Notes: generated by a model not told the origin, from the sequence alone. Numbered from the stretch's first letter, positions 14,470-24,655 are shown. The stretch: DNA of 64,000 bases from Dermatophagoides farinae (GCF_024713945.1 NC_134682.1:4255001-4319000); one strand, 5' to 3'. Translations and numbers: made by a program.

Positions 14470-16989
14470 TTATTTATCAATATTTTGAAACATAACAATA
14501 GCATCAATAACGGATATATAGCAATCATAACGGCTAAATTTGTTGAAAAATTTAAATTTCTCCAGATTTTCATAAACCAATTGTGAACAGGATGCTAATG
14601 ATAATTGGCCATTATATTTCTTCAGTAAATCATTCGTTTCCAATAAAGCTTCAACACCTTTTGCATCAATATAAGCCATACGACTACAATCCAATAATAT
14701 TCGATATGGTTGAAATTTTGTGGTCGTTGTTGATTTGATGTTTGATTCTAAATTATTGATTGTGGAAAATTTTTCTTGTGCAGAAGCAATAGCAGCAGTA
14801 ATGCGTTGTTCTCTTTCAAATAATTCGACAACAAAACGACCAATCATTGAATAGAAACGAGTACGAAAATACAATGCATTAATGAACATTAATGGACCTT
14901 GAAATTCTAAAACAATCGTACGATTCTCTCGATTTAGACAATGAAAAAAACGTTCACGTTCATGATCAAATTGTGAGTTTCGGATTTCCAAGAATATTTC
15001 CGTTTCACCTTGACGATATTTCAATTTCAGTGTTGGTCTATTGTTGTAATGAAAAATTTTAATTAACAAAAATATCAGGAATGTTGAATCGATAACTTAC
15101 TTGATTAATTTAATAATCAATATGACAAAGGAGAATAAAATCGAATAAAGAAGGCCATTATCAACGCCAAACAATATGACGAATAGGAATGTAACAATCC
15201 ATAGAATACCATCTAATTTTGAGATTTTCCATGCTTCTTTCAATTCACGTATACGTCTTATTGTGGAAAAAATAGCCACCGTAATAATGGCTGATAGTAC
15301 ACACTATTGTTTTTTTGGAAAAAAAATTGAATCAAACTAGAATAAATCATGGACAACAATACATACTTTGGGCAATGTACGTAGATATGTTGAAAGTAAT
15401 GATAAAATGATGACCATCAATATAGATGATATTATACTAACTAGCTGTGTACGGCCACCAACACGTTCTTGTACAGCTGAACGTGATAATGATGCACAGC
15501 ATGGAAAACAAAGAAAGAATGATGAAAAAACATTGGCTGCACCTAATGCTATCAATTCTTGATTGGGATTTATTTTGTAGCCATATTTTTTGCCATACAT
15601 TTTACCCAATGATAATGTTATCAAATAGGATATCAAACAAATCAACAATGCATTCGGTATCATTTTTATCATTAGTTTTGTACCCGGAATTCTGGGCATT
15701 CCTGTAAATCTATTAGGAAAAAAAATTAAATCATCATTAGTTTTATATACATATACATGTATAAAATGATTATTATTCATATTAATCAATGTTATTTACC
15801 CAACTGGTATGTTTGGAATGATGTTTACATTATAATTGCCATTAAAATCAAACAGATATGATAATAGTGTTATAATAATGACCAAAGTAATATCAATAGG
15901 AATAGTGATCGATTTAAACCGAAATCGTTTCATTATAAATGGTTCGAGTAAATATTTGCATCCAATTAAAAGTGCAACAGAAATTATTGAAACAAACATT
16001 GTGACAATGTTGGTTTGATGAATACGGCTAAAAAATGAAATGTATGCCTATATGACAGTAGGATGAAAAAAAAAAAAAAATTCCATCATCAGTCAACAAC
16101 AACAATTATTACATTAACTATATCCATAGGTAACGGTATTTGATAATCATCATCATGTTTTGATTCAATACCGATAAAATCGAAAATTTGATTGGTAAAA
16201 ACATGAACAGCACTGCCAACAATAAATGCCGATATTAATGTATCCGATAAAATAATCGATAGGATGCCTAATCGAAATATACCTAGAATGAGCTATAAGA
16301 GAAAAAAAATTGAAGATGAATTCATAGATCAGAATAATATAAAAAAAATATACCTGAATAATGCCAACAAGTAAACATAATGTAATCAATATTTCGATTG
16401 GTTCATATTGTTGTTGTCCTTGTATATTATTTTCTTCGTTTTCAAGTTGAATACCTTCAATAACATCTTTACAGGCAATTGAAATGACTGAAAATGTACC
16501 AATAGAAATATGATGTGATGTACCGAATATAGCGTACATTAATAATGGAAATAATGATACGTATAGGCCATTGATTGGACCAACACCGGCTAGATGACCA
16601 TATGCAAGTCCCTGTGGAATATTCAATGCCAAAACGGTTGTGCCAGAAATCACATCGGGTATAATGTCATTTTTCCAACGATAATTTGGTAGCCATTTAA
16701 GAATCGGTACGAATCCACACAACAATGAACGTATGTTTAAACGATATTTTTGTTTATGAAAAAATTTACGTATTGATTCAATATATTCTGATTTACTAGA
16801 ATGATTGTGATGATTCGTTTTACCTGCATTAGGATAGAAATCTTGACAATAGGCTATTGATCGTGTAATGAGAATATCATTAACATGATTAGTAGCCATT
16901 GATGAAACAGATGATTGAAATGATTGTAAATCATCACCATTATTATTCATTGGTTCATTCGTTGTTTCGAATGTATTATGATTAGCCAT
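14470..16989 (-). CDS. SLC26/SulP family anion transporter with STAS domain
   Basis: Six exons, read right to left: 16989-16354, 16292-16113, 16047-15800, 15709-15367, 15303-15101 and 15037-14470, giving about 725 residues, the usual length for SLC26. The start is the ATG at 16989; the frame also opens with a GTG at 17013, but an in-frame stop lies just upstream and ATG has good context. Residues 118-160 hold the SulP signature (ALNIPQGLAYGHLAGVGPIN, then GLYVSLFPLLMYAIFGTS). The segment ELIALGAANVFSSFF with SLSRSAVQERVGGRTQL in exon 4 is the second conserved SulP block. Exon 6 is a cytoplasmic STAS domain with the LLDCSRMAYIDAKGVEAL core near residues 651-668. The family exchanges sulfate, chloride, bicarbonate, iodide or oxalate across plasma membranes; the substrate cannot be read from sequence. 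Introns are short. The exon 2 donor (GTAATA at 16112) is the least certain; GTTAAT six bases earlier is an alternative. Confidence 0.9.
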
Positions 16990-17013
16990 TACGTATTGTT
17001 TTTTTTTTGTCAC

Positions 17014-17352
17014 ACCAGAATGAATACCTATTGAGAATTAATTTGAACACAAAAAAAATTCATTTAATAATTTTATTGAAAGAAAATAAATGTAACAAAA
17101 TTAATTTTATCACATTACATTTTATAACCATTATTACTACAGTCAATGATGATGATAAAATTTATTATACACATTACATACATTTATGATTAAGAATGAT
17201 GATGATGATGAAGAGGTAAAGAAATTTAATTTTTATTATTATTATGATGATTATTCAATGAACAAAGTTCACAGTTTATATTAACTTATACGACGATTAT
17301 GATAATGATGGATGATAACTGATCGTGGACGGTAAATTTTTTTTTTATTTTT
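17014..17352. other. Presumed SLC26 5' flank, truncated by a Copia insertion
   Basis: About 340 bp of AT-rich sequence separates the SLC26 start codon from the target duplication of the Copia element. It contains no convincing frame. It probably holds the SLC26 leader and part of its promoter, with the rest displaced 2.8 kb away by the retroelement. That is inference from position. Confidence 0.4.
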
Positions 17353-17357
17353 TATTT

Positions 17358-17510
17358 TGTTGCATCAAGTTGACTATAACACTATGACACCATGAGTGGC
17401 TGGTTTTTTGTCATGGTCATTCAATGTTGTTTTTCATGTTTGTTTGTTAATATGCTTATATATAAATGTTTTTTCATTGAATAAAATTGTGATGATTATT
17501 AAAATCTACA
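17358..17510 (+). repeat. 5' LTR of the Copia element
   Basis: 153 bp, TGTTG...CTACA. It carries a TATA box (TATATATAAA, 17457-17466) and an AATAAA (17480-17485) near its end. It matches the 3' LTR at 152 of 153 positions by direct reading. Confidence 0.93.
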
Positions 17511-17512
17511 AT

Positions 17513-17524
17513 TGGTAGCAGAGC
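17513..17524 (+). other. Primer-binding site (initiator tRNA-Met type)
   Basis: TGGTAGCAGAGC starts two bases after the 5' LTR. It complements the 3' end of eukaryotic initiator tRNA-Met including CCA, the usual Copia primer. Confidence 0.8.
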
Positions 17525-17601
17525 GTGGTTACGATTGAACATCAACACGTCTCTTGTCTATTTTTCAATTTGTGTTTTTTAATTTTTTTTCGCTCTTCAA
17601 C

Positions 17602-19746
17602 ATGTCGAATAATAAAGCCAAGAGTGATGGTGATCTTTCTGCAGTATTGCTCCAATTATCGAATGCGATAACGAACATGAATGCAGCGTCAATCAGAACA
17701 CCAGTTGAGACAGAAACCAAAGTTACTGAAACATTTGTTTTCGGACAAGTGGTGAAGTATGATGGGAGTAATGTCAAAGCTTGGATAAGTACGGTTCGTT
17801 CAGCATTCAATGCTTGCGGAAAATCACACTTTCTTGAGAGAGAAATCCAACCGACGGAAGCTGAGTATGCTGAATATTGTCGGTACTTCGGTCTGATGAT
17901 TTTCACGTTTGCTCCGAAAACAATCGAACTGATCCAACATTGTAAGTCTGTCTTTTCCATATGGACTTACATGGTGAGGTTTGAAAAAGACTCATTCGCA
18001 TCTTCTGTTCGAAAATTCACCCAGATGTTGAATACATCTTATACTGGTGGTGAACTTAGACAGTGGATCGAGAAATTAAACGCTCGGTTTGAGGACCTCG
18101 AGTCCGAGTGGATTACTCTCAACGAAAGTTCACGTTGTGTCATCACAATTGCTTTACTTCCACGTCCGAAGTTTGATCGGTTGGCGGATCGCTTGGCATC
18201 CCGTGATAAGGTCACGATGAAAGATATCGTCAATGCGTTTGTGGAAGAAGACGAGAAGGCGAAAGCTGATTTATTGTCGGATAAATCAGTTGACATCTCA
18301 ATGCCTCAGACGGCAAAAATGGCTACCACAACGAAGAAGTCTCAACGGAAATCGTTTCCTAAGCAGACTAATTTGAAGTGCTCGTATTGTCAAATGACTG
18401 GACATACGGTGGATGACTGCAGGAAAAAATTCTGGGATGATAATCATTCATCATCAACTGCATCATCTAGTACCAATGCTTCATCGAGCAGCAGCAGCAA
18501 TACTGAAAACAGTCAGCCTAGCAGAAGAATGGCTAAATCAGCTGTTCTCAAGCCTAGTTCATCGGAATTCACTAACATCGATTCCAATTCCTGGGTGTTG
18601 AACTGTAGTTCACCAACACATGGCACTGTTGATGAATCCAATCTCATCAATGTTCGATCCGAACATAATGTGTTTGCTGATCCTGATGGTAGACCGATCG
18701 CATCCAACAAAATTGGTGATGTCATTTTTCACCGTGATTCGAAACATCAGCTGATACTGAAGAATGTTGCTGTCGGAAAATTCCAATGTAATCTGATCTC
18801 AGTCCAGCAATTGTTGGCCGATGGTTTTCATGTCAATTTTGATACTGATTCTACCAATCCAGCTGCACACATCCGCAAGGATGATGTATCGATCACTGCC
18901 TACCAGAATTCGAATGGTTTGTGGATTTTCCATCAACGTCCCAAACTGATGTCGTTCAGTCTTCGGCAAAAAAGCCTGGACCACTGTGGAAAGAGCACCA
19001 GTCAACAGGTCAACCATCGTTTTCCTCATGTCCAGGGGAGCAATGATCGATGTGACAATCATGTGTCTGCTCCATCATCAAAACAACGACCCAAGTCATG
19101 TGTGAATGATCAATCGTTTAATCATCTCCATATTGAACTCTGGGAATGTCCATATCCGACTTGTGGTGATTATCAGCTTGGTATGCTTATCGTTGATCAT
19201 TATTCTCAGTTTTGCTTTAGCATTCCGTTGAAATCAAAATCTGACGCTACCAATGCTTTAATCCGATTCATCCGTCGACGACAAGCTCGGTATCGGAAAT
19301 CCATTCGTCAAATATCAACCGTTAGTGGTGATCCCTTCGACAATGGTGTAATGCGTTTGTTTTGTTTACAAAATGACATTGATCACATGGTCAATCGCTC
19401 ATCTCATTCACACAGTGTGTGTACTTCAGTTTGTCACGCTGTTTGTATGCTTGAATCGACCAACACGCCCCACCATCTTTGGGTTGAGACTATGGGAGCC
19501 GCCATATATTTGAATAATATATCGGTGAAGGATGGCGATACTTCCCCATATGAATTATTCTTTGGTCGTTCACCATCACAGTATCACTATCGATCGTCAG
19601 GTTGTGTCGTCAATCATCAAAACCATCATCGAAGTGTTTATCAAATCGTATTTACCGTAATAGAAGTGTTGATCATTTGCCATCATCATCTTCATCATCA
19701 TCATCATCTACATTCATTCGATCTGTCGTTAGTGATAGCGAATTGA
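17602..19746 (+). CDS. Copia Gag / degenerate protease-integrase polyprotein (714 aa)
   Basis: Single open frame starting at the ATG at 17602 (MSNNKAKSDGD). Residues about 50-230 are the Copia Gag region, with the typical YDGSNVKAWISTV opening. A zinc knuckle CSYCQMTGHTVDDC (CX2CX4HX4C) follows, then a Ser-rich linker. Where a Copia protease normally has W-x-L-D-S-G/S-A, this has WVLNCSSPTHGT, so the catalytic Asp is absent. An integrase-like fold follows (FNHLHIELW, YQLGMLIVDHYSQFCF, LKSKSDATNALIRFIRRR, TPHHLWVETMGAAIYLNN, SPYELFFGRSP), but the expected catalytic acidic residues are not in place: the first Asp position reads Glu, the SDNG block is rearranged, and the Glu-containing block reads SSHSHSVCTSVCHAV. 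No reverse transcriptase follows. The last 35 or so codons look out of frame; another frame continues to 19868 (see next entry). Gag-type particle function is plausible; enzymatic activity is not expected. Confidence 0.8.
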   Translation: MSNNKAKSDGDLSAVLLQLSNAITNMNAASIRTPVETETKVTETFVFGQVVKYDGSNVKAWISTVRSAFNACGKSHFLEREIQPTEAEYAEYCRYFGLMIFTFAPKTIELIQHCKSVFSIWTYMVRFEKDSFASSVRKFTQMLNTSYTGGELRQWIEKLNARFEDLESEWITLNESSRCVITIALLPRPKFDRLADRLASRDKVTMKDIVNAFVEEDEKAKADLLSDKSVDISMPQTAKMATTTKKSQRKSFPKQTNLKCSYCQMTGHTVDDCRKKFWDDNHSSSTASSSTNASSSSSSNTENSQPSRRMAKSAVLKPSSSEFTNIDSNSWVLNCSSPTHGTVDESNLINVRSEHNVFADPDGRPIASNKIGDVIFHRDSKHQLILKNVAVGKFQCNLISVQQLLADGFHVNFDTDSTNPAAHIRKDDVSITAYQNSNGLWIFHQRPKLMSFSLRQKSLDHCGKSTSQQVNHRFPHVQGSNDRCDNHVSAPSSKQRPKSCVNDQSFNHLHIELWECPYPTCGDYQLGMLIVDHYSQFCFSIPLKSKSDATNALIRFIRRRQARYRKSIRQISTVSGDPFDNGVMRLFCLQNDIDHMVNRSSHSHSVCTSVCHAVCMLESTNTPHHLWVETMGAAIYLNNISVKDGDTSPYELFFGRSPSQYHYRSSGCVVNHQNHHRSVYQIVFTVIEVLIICHHHLHHHHHLHSFDLSLVIAN

Positions 19747-19868
19747 ATCGTATTGATTCCTTCAATTGTATTGATCGTCATGATCTTGGAAATAGTGAGT
19801 GGATTGCAGTTAATCGTAAATCTCGAAAAAAACAATCGTCGTATTATCATTCTCGGAAATGTCTCTAG
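19620..19868 (+). pseudogene. Out-of-frame C-terminal tail of the Copia polyprotein
   Basis: From about 19620 the -1 frame reads an ordinary-looking tail (IYRNRSVDHLP, a Ser run, EWIAVNRKSRKKQ) to a stop at 19866-19868, while the main frame degenerates into poly-His before its TGA at 19746. This suggests a frame change near 19620-19650. It could be an inactivating indel, a remnant of the deletion that removed reverse transcriptase, or, less likely, programmed frameshifting. Confidence 0.4.
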
Positions 19869-20019
19869 AACATCAAGGCTGATGCATATTGCTTATTCAT
19901 TTGTTTGCTCACCTTGTTTGAATTTACTGTCGTCATACAAATCTTTAAATTGTTTTTGTTTTCTTCATTTCTTAAAAATGTATTATGATCTTTAACGTGT
20001 CATAGTAAACAGGGGAGAT

Positions 20020-20172
20020 TGTTGCATCAAGTTGACTATAACACTATGACACCATGAGTGGCTGGTTTTTTGTCATGGTCATTCAATGTTGTTTTTCATG
20101 TTTGTTTGTTAATATGCTTATATATAAATGTTTTTTCATTGAATAAAAGTGTGATGATTATTAAAATCTACA
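20020..20172 (+). repeat. 3' LTR of the Copia element
   Basis: 153-bp copy of the 5' LTR with one substitution. It is preceded by the purine-rich AGGGGAGA (20011-20018) and followed by the TATTT target duplication. Confidence 0.93.
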
Positions 20173-20177
20173 TATTT

Positions 20178-20816
20178 TTATTATTTCGAATCAAACCATC
20201 AATTAAAAAATATGAAATCGAATGATATTGCCATCTGGTGAATTGTTACAAAACATCAACAATGGATGGCGCTGTTTGTGGCCATATATATAAAAAAAAT
20301 CTTCACATATTGTCTGTTAACAACAACAACAACAACAGCAGCAGCAAAACGAAATTCTTTTTTTTTTTTTTTTTTTTTTTATTCGATGATCCCAAATCGA
20401 TTGATGTTGCAATATTCTTTGTGTGTGTTTGAAATAAAATCATCATCATTGTTAGACAATCATTTGTTGTTGTTGTTGTTATTTTCGTAACAATAATTCA
20501 TCCAACATCATTATCATTCGATAAAGTTCAATGTCGATTATTTTATTTTCGTTGTTGTGAAGATAATGATTAAAAATGGCATATATATTGTCATTGTCAA
20601 TGTTTCAGAAATCAAATCCAAATTTTTTTTTTGTTATTCATCCATTGTAACGAAACAACGAAAAAAAAACTCTAAAAACGCATTAACAAAATTTACAAGT
20701 GAACAAAAAAGAAAATGGAACAAAATCTAAATAAAGAAAAATTGTCTGAATGAATTTGTCACATTATCGACACTTTTCACACTCTCTGAGTGTCTGGATC
20801 GTTCCAAAAATTCGAG
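20178..20816. other. Intergenic low-complexity sequence
   Basis: AT-rich spacer with (CAA)n-(CAG)n near 20321-20346, a 22-base T run near 20360-20381 and (GTT)n near 20465-20480. It holds the upstream flank of the Gly-rich gene. No gene is seen. Confidence 0.6.
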
Positions 20817-20824
20817 TATATAAA
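20817..20824 (+). promoter_or_regulatory. TATA box of the Gly-rich secreted protein gene
   Basis: TATATAAA lies 97-104 bp before the ATG at 20921, in locally less repetitive sequence with GAG before it. A start site near 20848-20855 would give a leader of about 70 nt containing an (ACGA)n tract. This is among the more convincing core promoters in the window. Confidence 0.6.
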
Positions 20825-20920
20825 TGTACCTTTGGACATTTTCGTTGGACCATTTTTCATCCATTTTTAAGAAAAAAAAAAAACAAACGAACGAACGAAC
20901 GAAAAAAATCTTTGATCATC

Positions 20921-22035
20921 ATGCAATGGTTTGAATTATCATCATCATTATTAATTGTGATCATCATTGTATCATCATGTATTGTTAATGTTCATTGTGG
21001 TGGTAGTAGTGGTGGTGGTCGTCGTAATGGATCTCGTCGTAAAGGTGGTGGTTCACGTCACAATGGTGGTTTAAGAAACGGAAATGGTGGCCATGGATCT
21101 TATGCTGCTGCTAGTGAATCTTATAATAATAATGGTGGTGGGGGTGGGGGTGGATTCAATAATCAATATGCAGGTGGTGGTGGTGATCTTGGTAAATTTA
21201 ATAATCGATATGCAGGTGGTGGTAATCAAAATGGTGATTTTTTTGATGGACAAATTCGTGAAAGTTTCAGCGGCTCTCGTGGTGGTGGTATTATTAATGC
21301 CGCCGTTTTTTCCAAACAAACATTCGAAACAAAACCAGTGGAAACACCATTCGAACAGATGGAACCACAAATAATCGAAATTGAAGGTGGTGATTTACCA
21401 ATCGAAATTCATTTTAAATCAACATCTAGTCGTGTTAAAGTTCGTCAAGATCATCAATTATCTGGTGTTAATATGCCTGAATATGATCAATATGAAGAAG
21501 AACCACATCGATTGATTACCGAGGTTCGAAAACCAATTATTCAGGTATGTTTTTTTTTGAGATTCTGTTTTTTTTTTATCACTGAAAATTGTTTGGTTGT
21601 TATAAATTATAGGAAGTTAGAGAGATCATTGCACCATATAGAAAAGTTATTCAAGAAATTGAACCTGTTATGGAAGAAATTCATACGGTAGTTTCACAAG
21701 GTCAAGGACGACGCGATGGTGGTGGTGGTGGTGGTGGTGGTTATAGTAATGGGGGTAATATGAACGGTGGTAATTACGGTGGTGGAAATATGGCTGATGG
21801 CAATTATAACGGGCGAAATACTGGTGGTGGTGGTGGAAATATGTTCGGTGGTCATAGCGGTGGTGGTAATTACAACGGAGGAAATATGGGTGGTGGTGGT
21901 GGTGAAAATATAGCTAGTTCACATGGTGGTGGTGGTGGTAATTACAATGGAGGAAATATGGTGGTGGTGGTGGATTCGGTTTTCCAGGTTTTAATGGCCA
22001 ACAGCAGCAAAAAGTTTATAAGAAAAAATAAATGA
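20921..22035 (+). CDS. Secreted glycine-rich protein, C-terminus frameshifted
   Basis: Exon 1 is 20921-21544 and exon 2 is 21613-22035, joined in phase 0 across a 68-nt intron (GTATGT...TTATAG). The ATG at 20921 starts a signal peptide (MQWFELSS then a strongly hydrophobic core to about residue 26, ending VHC). After it come a Gly/Asn/Arg-rich segment, then a non-repetitive charged block spanning the splice site (LPIEIHFKSTSSRVKVRQ; EEPHRLITEVRKPIIQ joined to EVREIIAPYRKVIQEIEP), then a second Gly-rich region of GGNYNGGNM-type repeats. As written the frame ends in a hydrophobic, basic tail with TGA at 22033-22035. The +1 frame from about 21958 instead gives GGGGGFGFPGFNGQQQQ and a stop at 22029-22031, in keeping with the rest of the protein, so one G seems to be missing. 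The composition and conserved middle block suggest a structural cuticle or secretion protein. The total as written is about 348 aa. Confidence 0.75.
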
Positions 22036-23045
22036 AAAAAAAACTTAATCGTGATTGATCTTTTATCAAAAAAAAAAAAAAAAAAAAAATCATTCAACCA
22101 GTTCCATATCAGATTTATCCAAAAACAAAAATCCAATTCTTCAATTTCAATATTTCCAAATGTTTGCCATTTACAGCAACAACAACAACAACAACAAAAA
22201 TTTTATTGTGATTCAAATCATTGACAAATAAAAAAAAAAAAATTCGGGAAGCATAGAAATTAAGTAAAAAGTATTACACATTGAATCTAACTTTAAACTG
22301 TGCCGTTACTTTTTGAACAAAAAACCGAGATGTGTTTGAATTTCCATTCACCAAATGATGATCATGATGTTGATGATGATGACAATTCATCATTATATGA
22401 TCATCATCACATGGTGTACAAACGAGTGATAACAACAACAACAACAACAACAACAACAAAAATATTTGATTTGATCATTATCCTAAATAAATGTGGAAAA
22501 AATCAAATTTCAAAAAATTTGATTTTTCTGGAACCAAACAACAACAACAACAAAATGTCAAGGACATTTCAATAATAACAACAACAACAACAACAACAAC
22601 AATGTTACATTATCATAAAAAAATGAAGAAATCTGATATCATCATCATCATCAAAAGACGTTGAGTATGAAATGTTTTTTTTTTCTTTTTTTTTTTGAAA
22701 GATGATGAATTTTTGAATTGAAATTCAAATTTTTTTTTTACCATTGTGTAAAAAAAAAATCTTGTTGTTTTTTTTTCATATTCATCCACCATTATTTCAA
22801 TTCTATTTCCTGTGTGTGTGTGTGTGCAATATAAAGTTGTCAAATGGAAATCATCATTGAAAGGTCACCATTAAAGGATGGACAATGCAATATTGATTGA
22901 TATAAATATTGCATCGTTTCCGGTTATTTTTTTTTAAATTCTTTCTTGTTTTATTGAAATTATTATTTAACTAATAGACTAATGGGGATGAATTGATTGA
23001 TTCTAAATTGATGAATTCTTTTTTTGTTTCTGTTTTTTTTTTTGG
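22036..23045. other. Intergenic low-complexity sequence
   Basis: Contains (CAA)n at about 22176-22197, 22434-22458 and 22578-22600, A and T homopolymers of 10-20 bases and (GT)n near 22812-22825. It includes the 3' flanks of the Gly-rich gene and of acyltransferase A, which converge. No credible frame. Confidence 0.6.
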
Positions 23046-24285
23046 TTAGAAAAAACGTTGACATAATGCTTTCCGTATGGAACCAGGCCGTGTTTGATGT
23101 TGTTCGATTAATTGTTCCATTTTTTTTGCTGTCTAAAGTGGATGAAAGATGAAGGAGAAAAAAAATTTGTTTTGTTTGTAAATCTAAATTGAAATTACAA
23201 ATTGAAATTAATATATGTAATTACCAATTGAGCAATTTCCGTTATCGTCATTTCCGGTGTAAAATGTATTGGTTCACCAATAAAAGTGGTCAATTTGACC
23301 GGTAAACCACCGTATGGTATGAATAAGAATGGAAATTTATAACGATCATATATTAAACGACATAACCATTTTGGTATGATTGATAATAAACGAAATGATT
23401 CACGTGAATTCTGTGTGAATACCGGTATTATTGGTACATTGGTTTGTTTGGCTATGCGTGCAAAACCATGACGATTATTCCAGATTAGTTGATAATTTTC
23501 ATCACTAAACATGGCTATCGAAAATTTTAGAGAAAAAAAATCAAAAAAAAAAAACAAACCACAAACAATCCACAAACCTTCACGCAAACCACCAGGTGAT
23601 AATGCCAATAAATTACCACGATTTATAATGTTCACACAATCATCAACGGAACCAGGTATTAGTCGTAAAACATTCAACATTAATGACCAACTTGGTATAC
23701 GATATATAATACGTTCAATAATGGTGAAAAATGTACGTTTATGTTTTAAAAATAACAATGCCATAAGATAATAAAAATCATTAGGAAATGTTGAATGATA
23801 GAAAACAATAATGGCCGGATCTTTGGCCGGTATATTCTCTAAACCAATCACATTATAACCATGCCATATGTAGCCAATATGGCTGATAATTTCTAAAATT
23901 TGTAAAATGAAAATTAAAAAAAAAATTGCAACAAACTAAAATTTCAAAATCACTAAACACACTTACTGGCAAACAATTCAACTGGTTTATGCCAACGTTT
24001 GAAATGTTCATCATCATCAACATCATCGTTTTTATCATCGTATGGAATATTATTATAGATACGATGTATATGTAATATAATATTACCAATATAAAATATT
24101 ACTACATAGATGAATGGCGCAATCAATATGAATATTGATAATGAAATGATTATCGTCCATAATATGGTCAATAATGGTGATGATGATGATGATGATGATG
24201 ATGATAAAATGAATGGAAAATGATCGGAAAAATTTAAATCATGAATAAATGAAAAAATGACCGTTGAATTGCAATAATTTTCCAT
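23046..24285 (-). CDS. TMEM68-like acyltransferase A (336 aa, four exons)
   Basis: Exons, right to left: 24285-23967, 23892-23578, 23514-23225 and 23132-23046. The start is the ATG of MENYCNS; more upstream codons in frame are translated (CA)n. Residues about 38-80 form a hydrophobic membrane anchor, preceded by a poly-Ser run. The acyltransferase core has the His/Asp active-site block FYHSTFPND (His139, Asp145), the SPGGLREA block near 205-212, VPIIPVFTQNSRE, and the IPYGGLPVKLTTFIGEPI block. This order is diagnostic of TMEM68, a DGAT2-superfamily endoplasmic-reticulum protein implicated in making triacylglycerol or related acylglycerols. Length is close to that of TMEM68. Intron 2 (23515-23577) is 63 nt, a multiple of three and without a stop, so retention would add 21 residues. 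Leftmost member of a five-gene array, all on this strand. Confidence 0.88.
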
Positions 24286-24655
24286 TGTGTGTGTGTGTGT
24301 GTGTGTGTTTTGTTGAACATTCACATAAAGACAAACAGAAAAAAAAAATAAATAAACCAGCATTTCATTTCGTATTGACAAAATGATGATTGAAATTTTT
24401 GTTTGTTTTTTTTTATTGAACTGAAAAAAAAATTTTCGTTTTAGTTTGATTAAATTAATTATTGATTTCTGTCTGTCTGTCTGTTTTATCACCGGAAATA
24501 TGTGTATCTGTGTGTGTGTGTTTTTTCCTTCCGAATTTTTTTTATTTTTTTATTTTTTACTTCTATTTGAACATTTCGTTACAAAGTTTTCCTAGTTGTT
24601 ATCTATTGGTGAAATATTGATCTGATTTTGATTTTGGTGGTGGATATTTATTCAT
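24286..24655. other. Spacer between acyltransferases A and B
   Basis: About 370 bp: a (CA/GT)n tract at 24286-24308 next to the start codon of A, T-rich homopolymers and a short (CTGT)n. It must hold the promoter of A and the 3' end of B. No frame of note. Confidence 0.5.

Larger units (their letters stand above)
17353..20177 (+). mobile_element. Young non-autonomous Copia (Ty1) LTR retrotransposon
   Basis: The complete insertion comprises a 5-bp target duplication TATTT (17353-17357 and 20173-20177), 153-bp LTRs beginning TGTTG and ending CA, a primer-binding site matching the initiator tRNA-Met 3' end, and a polypurine tract AGGGGAGA next to the 3' LTR. The LTRs differ at one base (T at 17488 versus G in the 3' copy), so the insertion is recent. 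The internal region is only about 2.5 kb and encodes a Gag-like protein, a zinc knuckle and protease/integrase-like stretches. There is no reverse transcriptase or RNase H, so movement would need enzymes from another element. Confidence 0.92.

Noticed and set aside
16990-17013. SLC26 start at a GTG 24 bases upstream
   Set aside because: GTG is not a normal eukaryotic start and an in-frame TAG lies just before it; the ATG at 16989 has good context.
17554-17601. Copia ORF starting at a TTG codon
   Set aside because: The first ATG of the frame is at 17602, and the residues upstream are translated T-rich leader.
21071-21374. Antisense and shifted frames over the Gly-rich gene
   Set aside because: Shadows of the GGT-rich coding repeat; they read poly-Thr/Ile or poly-Val.
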